14,194 bases of DNA, from positions 1 to 14,194 of the forward strand of contig CACXDR010000356.1 in NCBI GenBank assembly GCA_902766415.1, given 5' to 3'. The stretch is from an uncultured Lachnospiraceae bacterium. GTDB lineage: Bacteria > Bacillota_A > Clostridia > Lachnospirales > Lachnospiraceae. A model generated the notes under the pieces. It saw nothing but the letters and a program-made list of their open reading frames with translations. It was not told where the DNA came from and did not search any database. Both the position numbers and the translations under genes were made by a program. Each line of letters begins with the position of its first letter. The stretch's first letter is position 1. Positions 1 through 6,425 of the stretch are shown here, in pieces.

Positions 1-822
1 CCGCGAGGCGCCCGCGTACGCTCCGGGGAATTCCGCCCCGAAGTTCGCGCAGACCGCGGCGCCGATCACCCCTGCCGCAGCGGCGCCAGGAAGCCGCCCG
101 CCTGTTCCGTTCATGATATTCGGTGACCAGCCGATCAGCGGCAGCGCACCGCCGCCGGTCACGCTGCCGGCCCCGCTTCCGCGGACTGCCGTGAAGAGCA
201 GGAGGTCGCTGCTTGTGAGGACGTCGTAAAACTGTCCAAGCTTCTGGTCAAACCGCTCAAGTATCTCCGCCGCCGTGGAAGCACCGCCGGCCGCGTCCGG
301 ATCCGCAGGCCCCGCATTTCCGGAGCTCACGCTCCCGAATTCCGCGTCCACGAGGCACAGCCCCGTAAAGGCGCGTCCCGACGCTGCGACGGCTTCGTCC
401 ATGGCCTCTTCCCAGGTGTCCGTCTTCACGCAAGCTGCGATCCCGCGTTCTCTGAAAAGATCTGCCGCCCTGCCGATACAGATCACATCATCCCCGTGCG
501 CCTTCAGAGCCTCCGGCGCCGTCCGCCTGCCGGGGCCTCCTGCATTACCCGCGGGTCCTGCCCCCATCATCTCAAGGAGCCCGCTTTCCGAGTCCGTCCC
601 GACCGCGTCTCCGCGAAGCGCGATGTATCGCCCGGAAGGGCACTTGCAGGGCTCCACGGTCCGGAAGCGCATGAAGTTCGCAAGCCCGAGGCGGCGGAGG
701 TTCGGGATGAGAAGGGCTTCCGCCGGCCTTTCCCGGCCGCCTGCCCGCTCAGCGTCAGCAACGGAAAAGATCTCCGCAGGGCCCGCGCAGATGAGGAAGA
801 TCCTCCTGTAAGGAAATCCCAT
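1..822 (-). CDS. Degenerate phosphopentomutase (DeoB)-like protein, probable pseudoenzyme, C-terminus cut by window edge
   Basis: Translating from the ATG at 822 gives 274 codons without a stop to the window edge. The start has a GGAGG at 830-834, seven bases upstream, and lies 12 bases after the deoC stop. The family is recognisable from several blocks: RRIFLI (6-11) as the first strand, LIPNLRRLGLANF (38-50), SGLLEMMG (80-87) where DeoB has TGHWEIMG, VICIGRAADLFRERGI (113-128), LERFDQKL (188-195), DLLLFTA (206-212), and ANFGAEFPGA (259-268) near the expected C-terminus. Canonical DeoB is about 390 residues. Here the roughly 100-residue cap domain between the LEMMG and VICIGR blocks is reduced to about 25 residues. 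The metal-ligand motifs are also gone: DSFGIG reads AGPAEI, VDFDMLYGH reads VDAEFGS, TADHGND reads TAVRGSG, and the TDHTREY block is VTGGGA. I infer a non-catalytic or repurposed protein. No frameshift or stop is seen, so it does not look like a simple pseudogene. Confidence 0.72.
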   Translation of the reverse strand, partial: MGFPYRRIFLICAGPAEIFSVADAERAGGRERPAEALLIPNLRRLGLANFMRFRTVEPCKCPSGRYIALRGDAVGTDSESGLLEMMGAGPAGNAGGPGRRTAPEALKAHGDDVICIGRAADLFRERGIAACVKTDTWEEAMDEAVAASGRAFTGLCLVDAEFGSVSSGNAGPADPDAAGGASTAAEILERFDQKLGQFYDVLTSSDLLLFTAVRGSGAGSVTGGGALPLIGWSPNIMNGTGGRLPGAAAAGVIGAAVCANFGAEFPGAYAGASR

Positions 823-834
823 GTCTGCACCTCC

Positions 835-1500
835 TCAGCCCTTTTCCGTTTCCTTTATGATCTTCACGATCCGGCTGGTCCCGAGCCGGTCGGCGCCGAG
901 CCGGAGAAACTCCTCCGCGTCGTCAAGCGAGGAGATGCCGCCTGCCGCCTTGATCTTCACGCCGGGGCCCACATGCTCCGCGAACAGCGCCACGTCATGC
1001 GGTGTTGCGCCGCCCCCCGCGAAGCCTGTCGAGGTCTTGATATAATCGGCGCCCGCCTCGGTCACGATCCCGCACATCAGGACCTTTTCCTCGTCCGTCA
1101 GGAGGCAGGTCTCGATGATCACCTTCAGCACCTTGCCGGGGCACGCGGCGCGCACCGCCTTCACCTCCCCGAGGACCGCCTCCGTCTCACCTGCCTTCAG
1201 CCGGCCGATGTTGATGACCATGTCGATCTCGTCCGCGCCGTTCCTCACGGCATCCTCCGTCTCGAAGACCTTCGCCGCCGTCGTGTGGGTCCCGTTCGGG
1301 AACCCGATCACAGTACAGATCTTCAGCCTGTCCCCCGCGTACTCCTTCGCCTGCTTCACGTAGCAGGGGCTGATGCAGGCGGATGCCGTGCCGTATTTCA
1401 CGGCATCGTCAAGGACTGCCCTCACATCGTCCCAGGAGGCCTCCTGCTTTAACAGCGTATGATCACAGTGCGCAAGGATGCGCTTCTCTCTTTCGTCCAT
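835..1500 (-). CDS. deoC: Deoxyribose-phosphate aldolase
   Basis: This 221-residue protein is a full-length class I DERA of the short bacterial type. It cleaves 2-deoxyribose 5-phosphate to glyceraldehyde 3-phosphate and acetaldehyde in the cytoplasm, the last step of deoxynucleoside catabolism. The Schiff-base lysine is Lys155 in YIKTSTGF (153-160). The proton-relay pair is present as Asp93 in EIDMVINIG (91-99) and Lys184 in VKIKAAGG (181-188). The N-terminal DHTLL (13-17) is also typical. The gene follows cdd with a 14-base gap, and its stop falls within the ribosome-binding site region of the DeoB-like gene, so the genes are surely co-transcribed. A GGAAG lies just upstream of the start. 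Nothing is missing or unusual. Confidence 0.96.
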   Translation of the reverse strand: MDEREKRILAHCDHTLLKQEASWDDVRAVLDDAVKYGTASACISPCYVKQAKEYAGDRLKICTVIGFPNGTHTTAAKVFETEDAVRNGADEIDMVINIGRLKAGETEAVLGEVKAVRAACPGKVLKVIIETCLLTDEEKVLMCGIVTEAGADYIKTSTGFAGGGATPHDVALFAEHVGPGVKIKAAGGISSLDDAEEFLRLGADRLGTSRIVKIIKETEKG

Positions 1501-1514
1501 TTCTTCCTGTCTTC

Positions 1515-1931
1515 CTACCTCTCTGTATTTTCCGCCCCGAAGCTGTAAGGTAAAAGCTCCGACAGCGTCAGCGCGCGGAGCTTTCCGGCGGAATTGCCCA
1601 TGATGACGCGGAACGAGTCCCTTTCGCAGAACTCCTCCATGACCTGCCGGCAGACCCCGCAGGGCGGGCAGAAATCCAGGAACTCCGCTCCTTCCCGTCC
1701 TCCGGCGACCGCGATGGCTTCAAACTCCGTCACGCCCTCGCTCACCGCCTTGAAGAAGGCGGTCCGCTCCGCGCAGTTCGACGGCCCGTACGCCGCGTTC
1801 TCGATATTGCAGCCCGTGAACACGCGGCCGTCCTTCGCGAGAAGGGCCGCCCCGACACGGTAACGTGAATACGGGGAATAGGAAAACTCCCGCGCCTTCA
1901 CGGCGCGTTCGTACAGCTCCCTGTCATCCAT
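1515..1931 (-). CDS. cdd: Cytidine deaminase, short homotetrameric type
   Basis: This 138-residue protein has the usual length of the tetrameric zinc cytidine deaminases, which convert cytidine and deoxycytidine to uridine and deoxyuridine in the cytoplasm. The zinc site is intact: Cys53 and catalytic Glu55 in NCAERTAFF (52-60), with Cys91 and Cys94 in CPPCGVC (88-94). The substrate-binding start [14 protein letters not shown] (18-31) and [10 protein letters not shown] (40-49) are also typical. Its ATG overlaps the last eight bases of udp, and an AGGAGG lies upstream inside udp, so translation is probably coupled. The product uridine feeds the adjacent uridine phosphorylase. Confidence 0.96.
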   Translation of the reverse strand: MDDRELYERAVKAREFSYSPYSRYRVGAALLAKDGRVFTGCNIENAAYGPSNCAERTAFFKAVSEGVTEFEAIAVAGGREGAEFLDFCPPCGVCRQVMEEFCERDSFRVIMGNSAGKLRALTLSELLPYSFGAENTER

Positions 1932-2706
1932 TTTCCCTGTCCCTCCTGATCAGGCGGCGGACCGCTTCGACCGCTGCGGTGATGGCCTGCTCCGTATCGT
2001 GCACCTGGGCGTTCGGAAGGCCCTTCTTCGCCCGCTCCTGGTTCGCGACGACCAGGAAGCAGGCACCGGTGCGGACGCGGAGGAAGCTTCCCTCGATGAA
2101 AAGCGCGGCCCCCTCCATCTCCGACGCAAGGCAGCCCATGCGGAGCCAGGCGTTCCACTTGTTTTCAAGCTCATAGCTTACCGGCATGATCTCCGGCTCG
2201 TGCTGCCCGAAGAAGGAATCCTTTGACTGGACCACGCCCGTATGGAAGCGGAAGCCGAGCTCCCTGCAGGACTCCGCCAGGGCGTTCGTGACGCCCAGGT
2301 CCGGGACCGCCGGATACTCGATCGGGGCAAATTCGCGGCTGGTGCCCTCCATCCGGACCGCGCCGGTCGCGATCACGATATCCCCGCCGAGGACCTCGTC
2401 CTGCATGCCTCCGCAGGTGCCGACGCGGATAAATGTGTCCGCGCCGCATTTTACGAGCTCATTCAGCGCGATCGCCGCGGACGGGCCTCCTATGCCGGTC
2501 GAGGTCACGCTGACCTTCTCCCCGTCGAGCGTCCCCGTCCAGGTGACGAACTCGCGGACGTCCGCGACGAAGCGCGGCCCGTCAAAATGCGCGGCGATCT
2601 TCTCACAGCGCTTCGGATCCCCCGGAAGGATGACGTATCTTCCCACGTCCCCCGGGCCCACGCCGGTATGGTACTGTTTTCCTGAGCCTTCCGCATAATC
2701 GATCAT
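1924..2706 (-). CDS. udp: Uridine phosphorylase (PNP/UDP phosphorylase family)
   Basis: This 260-residue cytoplasmic protein is a hexameric-type nucleoside phosphorylase. It has [14 protein letters not shown] (25-38) for phosphate binding, the family signature [15 protein letters not shown] (70-84), FIRVGTCGG (92-100), and EMEGAALF near the C-terminus, which contacts the ribose. The stretch [12 protein letters not shown] fits a uridine-type rather than a purine-type enzyme, although specificity is inferred from family resemblance and from its partners cdd and deoC. It splits uridine (or deoxyuridine) with phosphate into uracil and pentose 1-phosphate. Going on to pentose 5-phosphate would need a phosphopentomutase, and the gene in that operon slot looks inactive. 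The start has a strong AAAAGGAGGCG site six bases upstream, and this is the first gene of its operon. Confidence 0.92.
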   Translation of the reverse strand: MIDYAEGSGKQYHTGVGPGDVGRYVILPGDPKRCEKIAAHFDGPRFVADVREFVTWTGTLDGEKVSVTSTGIGGPSAAIALNELVKCGADTFIRVGTCGGMQDEVLGGDIVIATGAVRMEGTSREFAPIEYPAVPDLGVTNALAESCRELGFRFHTGVVQSKDSFFGQHEPEIMPVSYELENKWNAWLRMGCLASEMEGAALFIEGSFLRVRTGACFLVVANQERAKKGLPNAQVHDTEQAITAAVEAVRRLIRRDRENG

Positions 2707-2710
2707 GATA

Positions 2711-2721
2711 CGCCTCCTTTT
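2711..2721 (-). promoter_or_regulatory. Strong ribosome-binding site of udp
   Basis: On the minus strand this reads AAAAGGAGGCG, six bases before the ATG at 2706. It fixes the udp start. Confidence 0.8.
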
Positions 2722-2742
2722 CTGTTGTTTTCCGGTATGTTT

Positions 2743-2753
2743 ATTCTATCATA
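2743..2753 (-). promoter_or_regulatory. Possible -10 region of the udp-cdd-deoC operon
   Basis: On the minus strand TATGATAGAAT contains two overlapping -10-like hexamers (TATGAT, TAGAAT) in the short gap between the upstream terminator and udp. No convincing -35 is visible at 16-18 bases, so the promoter may need an activator or may be weak. The location is sensible, but the assignment is inference. Confidence 0.4.
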
Positions 2754-2790
2754 GTTCAGGGCGGGATGAGCGGGCTTCCTGCCCTCCGGG

Positions 2791-2825
2791 AAAGAAAAAG
2801 GCGGTCCCCCTTCCGGGGAACCGCC
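2791..2825 (-). terminator. Rho-independent terminator after the secreted-protein gene
   Basis: GGCGGT (2800-2805) pairs with ACCGCC (2820-2825). A further four C-G pairs lie inside, after one mismatch, around a TTCC loop. On the minus strand the hairpin is followed directly by TTTTTCTTT (complement of 2791-2799). It separates the secreted-protein gene from the nucleoside operon. Confidence 0.85.
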
Positions 2826-2865
2826 CTTTCTCATTTTGATCTGTAAACTGTCTGCCGCTGCCGGC

Positions 2866-2953
2866 CCCTTACGCCTGCCTCAGCAGACCCTTACGGCTGC
2901 TTCAGCAGACCCTTACGCCTGCCTCAGCAGAACCTTACGCCTGCATCAGCGGA
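2866..2953. repeat. Four tandem 22-bp repeats overlapping the stop codon of the secreted-protein gene
   Basis: The copies are 2866-2887, 2888-2909, 2910-2931 and 2932-2953. Each contains a version of CTTACGCCTGCCTCAGCAGA. Copies 1 and 3 are identical; copies 2 and 4 differ at a few bases. The copy at 2932-2953 includes the TGA stop (2946-2948) and the last codons of the gene. Because 22 is not a multiple of three, the other copies cannot have been coding in one frame. The array looks like a 3'-end duplication that multiplied between gene and terminator. Confidence 0.9.
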
Positions 2954-3965
2954 CCCAGACACCGTCCGCGTTGACGTAGTAGCCGTTGATGTAGGAGCTC
3001 GTCACCATACGGCCGAGCGAAGAGTCATTCGCCTCGCTCAGGTAGTACCAGAGGCCGGACCTCGGATCCTGAAGCCAGCCGGTGACCATGTAGCCGCTCG
3101 CGTTGAAGAAATACCAGCCGCCGTTGATCTGCTGCCAGTTGTTCCTCGTGTAGGAGCCGTCCGGGTTGCAGTACCACCAGCCGTTGCCGTCCCTCAGCCA
3201 TGCGCCGCCGGAGGAGCCGCCGGAATATCCGCCCGAGGAACCGCCGTTTCCTCTGAAGGTCCCCTTGTTCTCATCGTCGACCTCAAGCTCCTCGGACTCC
3301 TCCCACTCGCCGGAGTAATTGCCCGCGTAGGCCTTGACCCTGACGGTGTAGTAGCCGGTGCCATAGCTGTTCAGGTCGCCGGAGAAATCATAGGAAGTTC
3401 CGGTCGTCGTAACGGTCTTCTTCGTGGAAGAGCCGCGGAGAAGCTTGACCGAATACTTGTCGGCATCCTCCGCCTCCTCCCAGGAGACCACGCCCGTATC
3501 GACGTCCCAGGAAACGCTCGGGACCTCCAGGCCGGAATTGTCGTCTCCGCCGATCTTCGGTAGACGCAGCGCCACGGTCACGGAGGAGTTGCTTCCGCGC
3601 TTGGAGCTCTTGTACTCCGCATCGTCGCCGCTCAGCGAAAAGCCGGCAGCACTCTTAAAGCGTCCTGCATCGCTGGAATCAAAGTAATAGCCGTCGCTTG
3701 TGTCCGCCTTCACCTTCAGGGTGATGGTGGGACGCTTTCCGTAGGTCGTGTTCGCGATATTGGAGATCGAGACGGAGGAAACGCCGTCCGTATCGCAGCT
3801 GACCTCGATATCTTCCTTCGTCATACCGGTGTGGAGATCATAGTTCAGCTCAAGCTCGACTTTTTTGATGGGGTCGGTGTAGTTGGCCGCGAACGCAGCG
3901 GTCGTCATGCCGAACGCAAGTGCCGCGGAAAGAATCGTCACGGCGATAAAGTGCAGCTTCTTCAT
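2946..3965 (-). CDS. Secreted protein with Fn3-like domain and C-terminal choline/glucan-binding-type repeats
   Basis: This 339-residue protein has a clear signal peptide: MKK, a hydrophobic stretch to about residue 24, and a probable cleavage after AFA at 27. Residues about 28-140 form a beta-rich domain I cannot name. Residues about 147-230 read like a fibronectin-III domain (PSVSWDVDTGVVSWEEAEDA, later YYTVRVKAYAG). A Gly/Ser linker spans 235-255. The last 85 residues carry aromatic choline/glucan-binding-type repeats: GWWYCNPDGSY, GGWYFFNASGYMVTGW, LWYYL and NGYYVNADGVW. The family role is non-covalent attachment to cell-wall or surface polysaccharide. No catalytic domain is visible, so it may be an adhesin or a wall-bound accessory protein. 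The start has AAAGGAG upstream. The gene has its own candidate promoter and a terminator, so it appears monocistronic. Confidence 0.82.
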   Translation of the reverse strand: MKKLHFIAVTILSAALAFGMTTAAFAANYTDPIKKVELELNYDLHTGMTKEDIEVSCDTDGVSSVSISNIANTTYGKRPTITLKVKADTSDGYYFDSSDAGRFKSAAGFSLSGDDAEYKSSKRGSNSSVTVALRLPKIGGDDNSGLEVPSVSWDVDTGVVSWEEAEDADKYSVKLLRGSSTKKTVTTTGTSYDFSGDLNSYGTGYYTVRVKAYAGNYSGEWEESEELEVDDENKGTFRGNGGSSGGYSGGSSGGAWLRDGNGWWYCNPDGSYTRNNWQQINGGWYFFNASGYMVTGWLQDPRSGLWYYLSEANDSSLGRMVTSSYINGYYVNADGVWVR

Positions 3966-4024
3966 ATAAAAACTCCTTTCCTGTCCGGGCCTTCCGTTGC
4001 CCGATCAACCCTTTTTACGTTTTT

Positions 4025-4052
4025 ATCATAGCCCATAATTCTGAAAACTGAA
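4025..4052 (-). promoter_or_regulatory. Candidate promoter of the secreted-protein gene
   Basis: On the minus strand TATGAT (4025-4030) is a good -10. TTCAGT (4047-4052), a weak -35, lies 16 bases further upstream. It sits in the AT-rich gap between the permease gene and the secreted-protein gene. No terminator hairpin is visible after the permease, so read-through from the metal operon is also possible. Confidence 0.45.
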
Positions 4053-4075
4053 CAGAAAATTTGCTTACAAAATCC

Positions 4076-4915
4076 TTACTGTCTGCCGGCGGCCTTCCCG
4101 GCAGCGGCGAAAAGGAAAAAAGCCAGGATATCCGCCGCGACGATCGTGGAGCCGACCGGGGTCCCCGCAAGGATCGAGACAAGGAGTCCCGCGACAGAAC
4201 AGACCACGGAAAGGACCGCGGAGCAGACCGTCACGGAAAGGAAGCTCTTGAACACACGCATGGCGGACAGCGCGGGGAAGATGACCAGCGCGGAGATAAG
4301 CAGCGACCCGACCAGGTTCATGGCAAGGACGATGATCACCGCGATGATCACCGCGATCATCAGGTTATAGCGGTTCACCGGTGTCCCGACCGCCATCGCG
4401 AAGCTCTCGTCGAAGGTCACCGCGAAGATCTTGTTGTAGAAGACCACAAAGACCAGTACGACCACGACTGAGAGGGCGACACAGAGGCGGACCTCAAAAA
4501 GAGAGAGCGTCAGGATCGAGGTGGATCCGAACAGGGTGCTGCACACGTCCCCCGAGATGTTCGCGGACGTGGAGAAGATGTTCATGAGCAGGTAGCCGAT
4601 CGCGAGGGCTCCCACGGACACCATGGCGATGACCGCGTCCCCCTTGATCTTCGCGTTCTGGCCGACCCTCAGGAGAAGCACCGCCGCCACGACCGTGAAC
4701 GGCAGGACCAGCACCATGCTGTCCGTAAGGTTCAGCACCGAAGCGATCGCCATGGCCCCGAACGCCACGTGCGACAGCCCGTCCCCGATGAACGAAAAGC
4801 GCTTCAGCACCAGCGTGACGCCGAGCAGCGACGAGCAGAGCGCGATCAGGACGCCGACGATCAGCGCGTACCGCACGAACGGATAGGAAAAATACAGGGC
4901 AAGCTTTGCAGTCAT
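4076..4915 (-). CDS. znuB: ABC-3 family metal (probably zinc) transporter permease, ZnuB-like
   Basis: This 279-residue membrane protein has the usual ABC-3 permease length and about eight hydrophobic segments. The family hallmark RFSFIGDGLSHVAFG (39-53) is present, as are GDAVIAMVSVGALAIG (92-107) and the C-terminal NLVGSLLISALVIFPALSA region expected to meet the ATPase. It would form the membrane channel of a zinc or manganese uptake system. Its ATG overlaps the stop of the ATPase gene as ATGA, typical of coupled translation of partner subunits. The metal is inferred from the Fur-family regulator upstream; manganese or iron cannot be excluded. The protein ends with a short basic tail. Confidence 0.88.
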   Translation of the reverse strand: MTAKLALYFSYPFVRYALIVGVLIALCSSLLGVTLVLKRFSFIGDGLSHVAFGAMAIASVLNLTDSMVLVLPFTVVAAVLLLRVGQNAKIKGDAVIAMVSVGALAIGYLLMNIFSTSANISGDVCSTLFGSTSILTLSLFEVRLCVALSVVVVLVFVVFYNKIFAVTFDESFAMAVGTPVNRYNLMIAVIIAVIIVLAMNLVGSLLISALVIFPALSAMRVFKSFLSVTVCSAVLSVVCSVAGLLVSILAGTPVGSTIVAADILAFFLFAAAGKAAGRQ

Positions 4916-5802
4916 GGCCTCTTCTCACCGCCTTCCCCGGTCCCGTCAGCCGGTCCCGTCTCCTCTGCCTCCGCGCCGGCCAGGTCCCCCGCCTCAGGGC
5001 TCCCGGCCTCCCGGTCTGCAAGGTCTCCCGTTTCGGGGCTCCCGGCCTCCCGGTCTGCAAGATCTCCCGCCTCCGGGTTCCCGGCCTCCCGGTCTGCATC
5101 GTCCTCCGCTTCCAGGTTCAGGTACCGCTTTCCGGCCTTGCTCTGCCGGTACAGCTCTACCGGGCCGAAGAACATGTCCCTGCCGATGTGGAGGATATGG
5201 CTCGCGTATTTTGCCGCGGCGTGCACGTCGTGCGAGATCATGATGACCGAGATCCCCTCCCGGTTCAGCTTCCGGATCAGCTGGTACATCTCCGCGGTGA
5301 CCTTCGGGTCCAGGCCCGTGACCGGTTCGTCGAGAAGCAGGAGGCGCCTTGTCGCGCAGAGCGCGCGCGCCAGAAGGACCCGCTGCTGCTGCCCGCCGGA
5401 AAGCTCCCGGTAGCACCGGTCCGCGAAGGACGATATCCCGAGCCGTTCCATGCTCTCCTCCGCAAGCTGCTTTTCCTCCCGGTTATAGAAGGGACGGAGG
5501 CCGCACCGCGCCTGGCAGCCGGACAGGACGATCTCCCGCACCGAGGCCGGGAAGTCCCTCTGCACCAGCGTCTGCTGCGGCAGGTACCCGATCTCGTTCG
5601 GCCGGAGCCCGTCGCCGTACTCGACGGTCCCGCTCATAGGCGCCTGCAGGTGCAGGATGGTCCGCATGAGCGTTGATTTCCCGGAGCCGTTCGACCCGAC
5701 GATACAGAGATAATCTCCTTTATTTACCTGAAAGCTCAGGTCCTTCACAAGGACCTCCCCGTCATACCCGAGGACCAGGTCCCTGCATGTCAGTTCCGCC
5801 AT
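4912..5802 (-). CDS. znuC: ABC transporter ATPase for metal uptake, ZnuC-like, with acidic repeat tail
   Basis: The first 230 residues are a complete nucleotide-binding domain: Walker A GSNGSGKST (36-44), Q-loop YLPQQ (73-77), signature LSGGQQQRV (134-142), Walker B LLLLDEP (154-160), D-loop GLD (163-165) and H-loop His191. ATP hydrolysis would power metal import through the permease encoded next. Family members are usually 230-260 residues long. This one has an extra tail of about 60 residues (231-296) rich in Glu, Asp, Ala and Gly, with three 13-residue repeats and no His or Cys for binding metal. The start lies seven bases after the regulator's stop, with a GGGAAGG ribosome site inside the regulator gene. 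No solute-binding protein gene accompanies it. Confidence 0.9.
   Translation of the reverse strand: MAELTCRDLVLGYDGEVLVKDLSFQVNKGDYLCIVGSNGSGKSTLMRTILHLQAPMSGTVEYGDGLRPNEIGYLPQQTLVQRDFPASVREIVLSGCQARCGLRPFYNREEKQLAEESMERLGISSFADRCYRELSGGQQQRVLLARALCATRRLLLLDEPVTGLDPKVTAEMYQLIRKLNREGISVIMISHDVHAAAKYASHILHIGRDMFFGPVELYRQSKAGKRYLNLEAEDDADREAGNPEAGDLADREAGSPETGDLADREAGSPEAGDLAGAEAEETGPADGTGEGGEKRP
4975..5091. repeat. Three in-frame 39-bp tandem repeats in the ATPase tail
   Basis: Period 39 bp (13 codons), encoding REAGNPEAGDLAD, REAGSPETGDLAD and REAGSPEAGDLAG (residues 238-276). A 19-base core, CCCGGCCTCCCGGTCTGCA, recurs exactly at 5002, 5041 and 5080. Copy-number change would keep the reading frame. 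Confidence 0.93.
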
Positions 5803-5808
5803 AAAAGT

Positions 5809-6237
5809 TCAGTCCTTCCCTTCCCCGCGGCAGTCCCCGCAGATCCCGTAGAACACGGTGCGCATGGGATCGATCCGGAAGCCGTGATGCTCCGAGAGGT
5901 GCTCCTCAAGCTCCGTGATCTCACTGCACTCAAGATGGATGAGCCGCCCGCACTTTTCGCATTTGCAGTGGTAGCAGCGCGGATGGTGGCAGTTCTCTTC
6001 CGGCGCGATATACTCAAAGCAGGCACCCGAGTTCTCGTCGATGAAGTACTTGTTGACGAGTCCCTCCTCGACCATGCGGTCGAGCTGGCGGTACACCGTC
6101 GCCGTCCCGATCGACGTCCCGCGCCCGCTGAAATAGCGGACGATGTCGGCAGCGGTGAAGTGCCTTCCTGGAATGCTCTTAAGGTACGAGACCAGCTCTT
6201 CCCTCTGTTTTGTCCTGTACTGTGCCTTGATCGCCAT
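5809..6237 (-). CDS. zur: Fur-family metalloregulator, probably Zur
   Basis: This 142-residue protein starts at the ATG at 6237, which has GGAGG seven bases upstream. The frame stays open further upstream, but that part has no family sequence and overlaps the operators. The winged-helix DNA-binding part contains the recognition region GTATVYRQLDRMVEEGLV (44-61). The C-terminal half has the Fur dimerisation and metal sites: HCKCEKCG (90-97), with Cys93 and Cys96 as one half of the structural zinc site and Cys133/Cys136 in GICGDC as the other. HHGF (117-120) is also typical. Extra Cys and His in NCHHPRC (82-88) are slightly unusual. It heads the operon of a metal ABC transporter and is flanked by palindromic operators, so autorepression by metal-loaded regulator is likely. 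Zinc is the best guess; I cannot exclude manganese or iron. Confidence 0.87.
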   Translation of the reverse strand: MAIKAQYRTKQREELVSYLKSIPGRHFTAADIVRYFSGRGTSIGTATVYRQLDRMVEEGLVNKYFIDENSGACFEYIAPEENCHHPRCYHCKCEKCGRLIHLECSEITELEEHLSEHHGFRIDPMRTVFYGICGDCRGEGKD

Positions 6238-6267
6238 GGTCGCCTCCGCGGCAGATGCCGCCGTTAA

Positions 6268-6297
6268 AGAAAAGCTTACGCCTGCGTAAGCTTTTCT
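6268..6297. promoter_or_regulatory. Perfect 14-bp-arm palindrome in the 5' leader of the zur operon
   Basis: AGAAAAGCTTACGC and its exact reverse complement GCGTAAGCTTTTCT are separated by only two bases. It lies between the transcription start region and the zur ribosome site. As RNA it would form a stem of about 12 bp followed on the minus strand by TTTTCTTTAA, so it could act as an attenuator. As DNA it could be a third operator, for a different regulator. Its sequence is unlike the two flanking 17-bp boxes. Confidence 0.7.
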
Positions 6298-6306
6298 GCC
6301 ACAATA

Positions 6307-6323
6307 ATGAAAACCGTTTTCAT
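6307..6323. promoter_or_regulatory. Fur/Zur-type operator B, over the expected transcription start
   Basis: ATGAAAACCGTTTTCAT is a perfect 8-1-8 palindrome directly downstream of the -10. Its inner 7-1-7 layout matches Fur-family boxes. Its centre is where transcription should begin, so a bound regulator would block initiation. Together with the second copy at 6353-6369 it is very probably the target of the regulator encoded next. Confidence 0.85.
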
Positions 6324-6351
6324 ATTGTATCCCATTCCGGGAAAAAGTCAA
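6324..6351 (-). promoter_or_regulatory. Promoter of the zur-znuC-znuB operon
   Basis: On the minus strand TTGACT (6346-6351) and TACAAT (6324-6329) are near-consensus -35 and -10 hexamers separated by 16 bases. The promoter fits exactly between the two 17-bp palindromes. Confidence 0.88.
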
Positions 6352-6352
6352 T

Positions 6353-6369
6353 ATGAAAACGGTTTTCAT
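6353..6369. promoter_or_regulatory. Fur/Zur-type operator A, upstream of the -35
   Basis: ATGAAAACGGTTTTCAT is a perfect 8-1-8 palindrome differing from operator B only at the central base. It ends one base upstream of the -35 hexamer. The centres of the two boxes are 46 bp apart, a little over four helical turns. Confidence 0.85.
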
Positions 6370-6425
6370 TTTTTGATTCGGTTTCAGATACCGCCCTTCG
6401 CGTTTCCGGCACTGCCGGTCCCGGG

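Noticed and set aside
567..830. Minus-strand frame of 87 codons starting just after deoC
   Set aside because: The neighbouring frame from the ATG at 822 has a better-spaced GGAGG, stays open to the window edge and gives recognisable DeoB blocks, while this frame gives none.
496..1452. Open frame of 318 codons on the plus strand
   Set aside because: It is antisense to deoC, whose catalytic motifs are intact, and to the DeoB-like gene. High GC removes stops in the opposite frame.
2866..2953. CRISPR array
   Set aside because: The units are directly adjacent with no spacers between them.
2866..6297. Shared 11-mer CTTACGCCTGC between the 22-bp repeats and the zur leader palindrome
   Set aside because: A match of this length between two arbitrary places is expected by chance several times in a window of this size, and the surrounding bases differ.
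6406..6418. CCGGC-act-GCCGG hairpin after the STAS-kinase gene as a terminator
   Set aside because: The stem is only 5 bp and no T-tract follows on the minus strand, so read-through into the zur region cannot be excluded.
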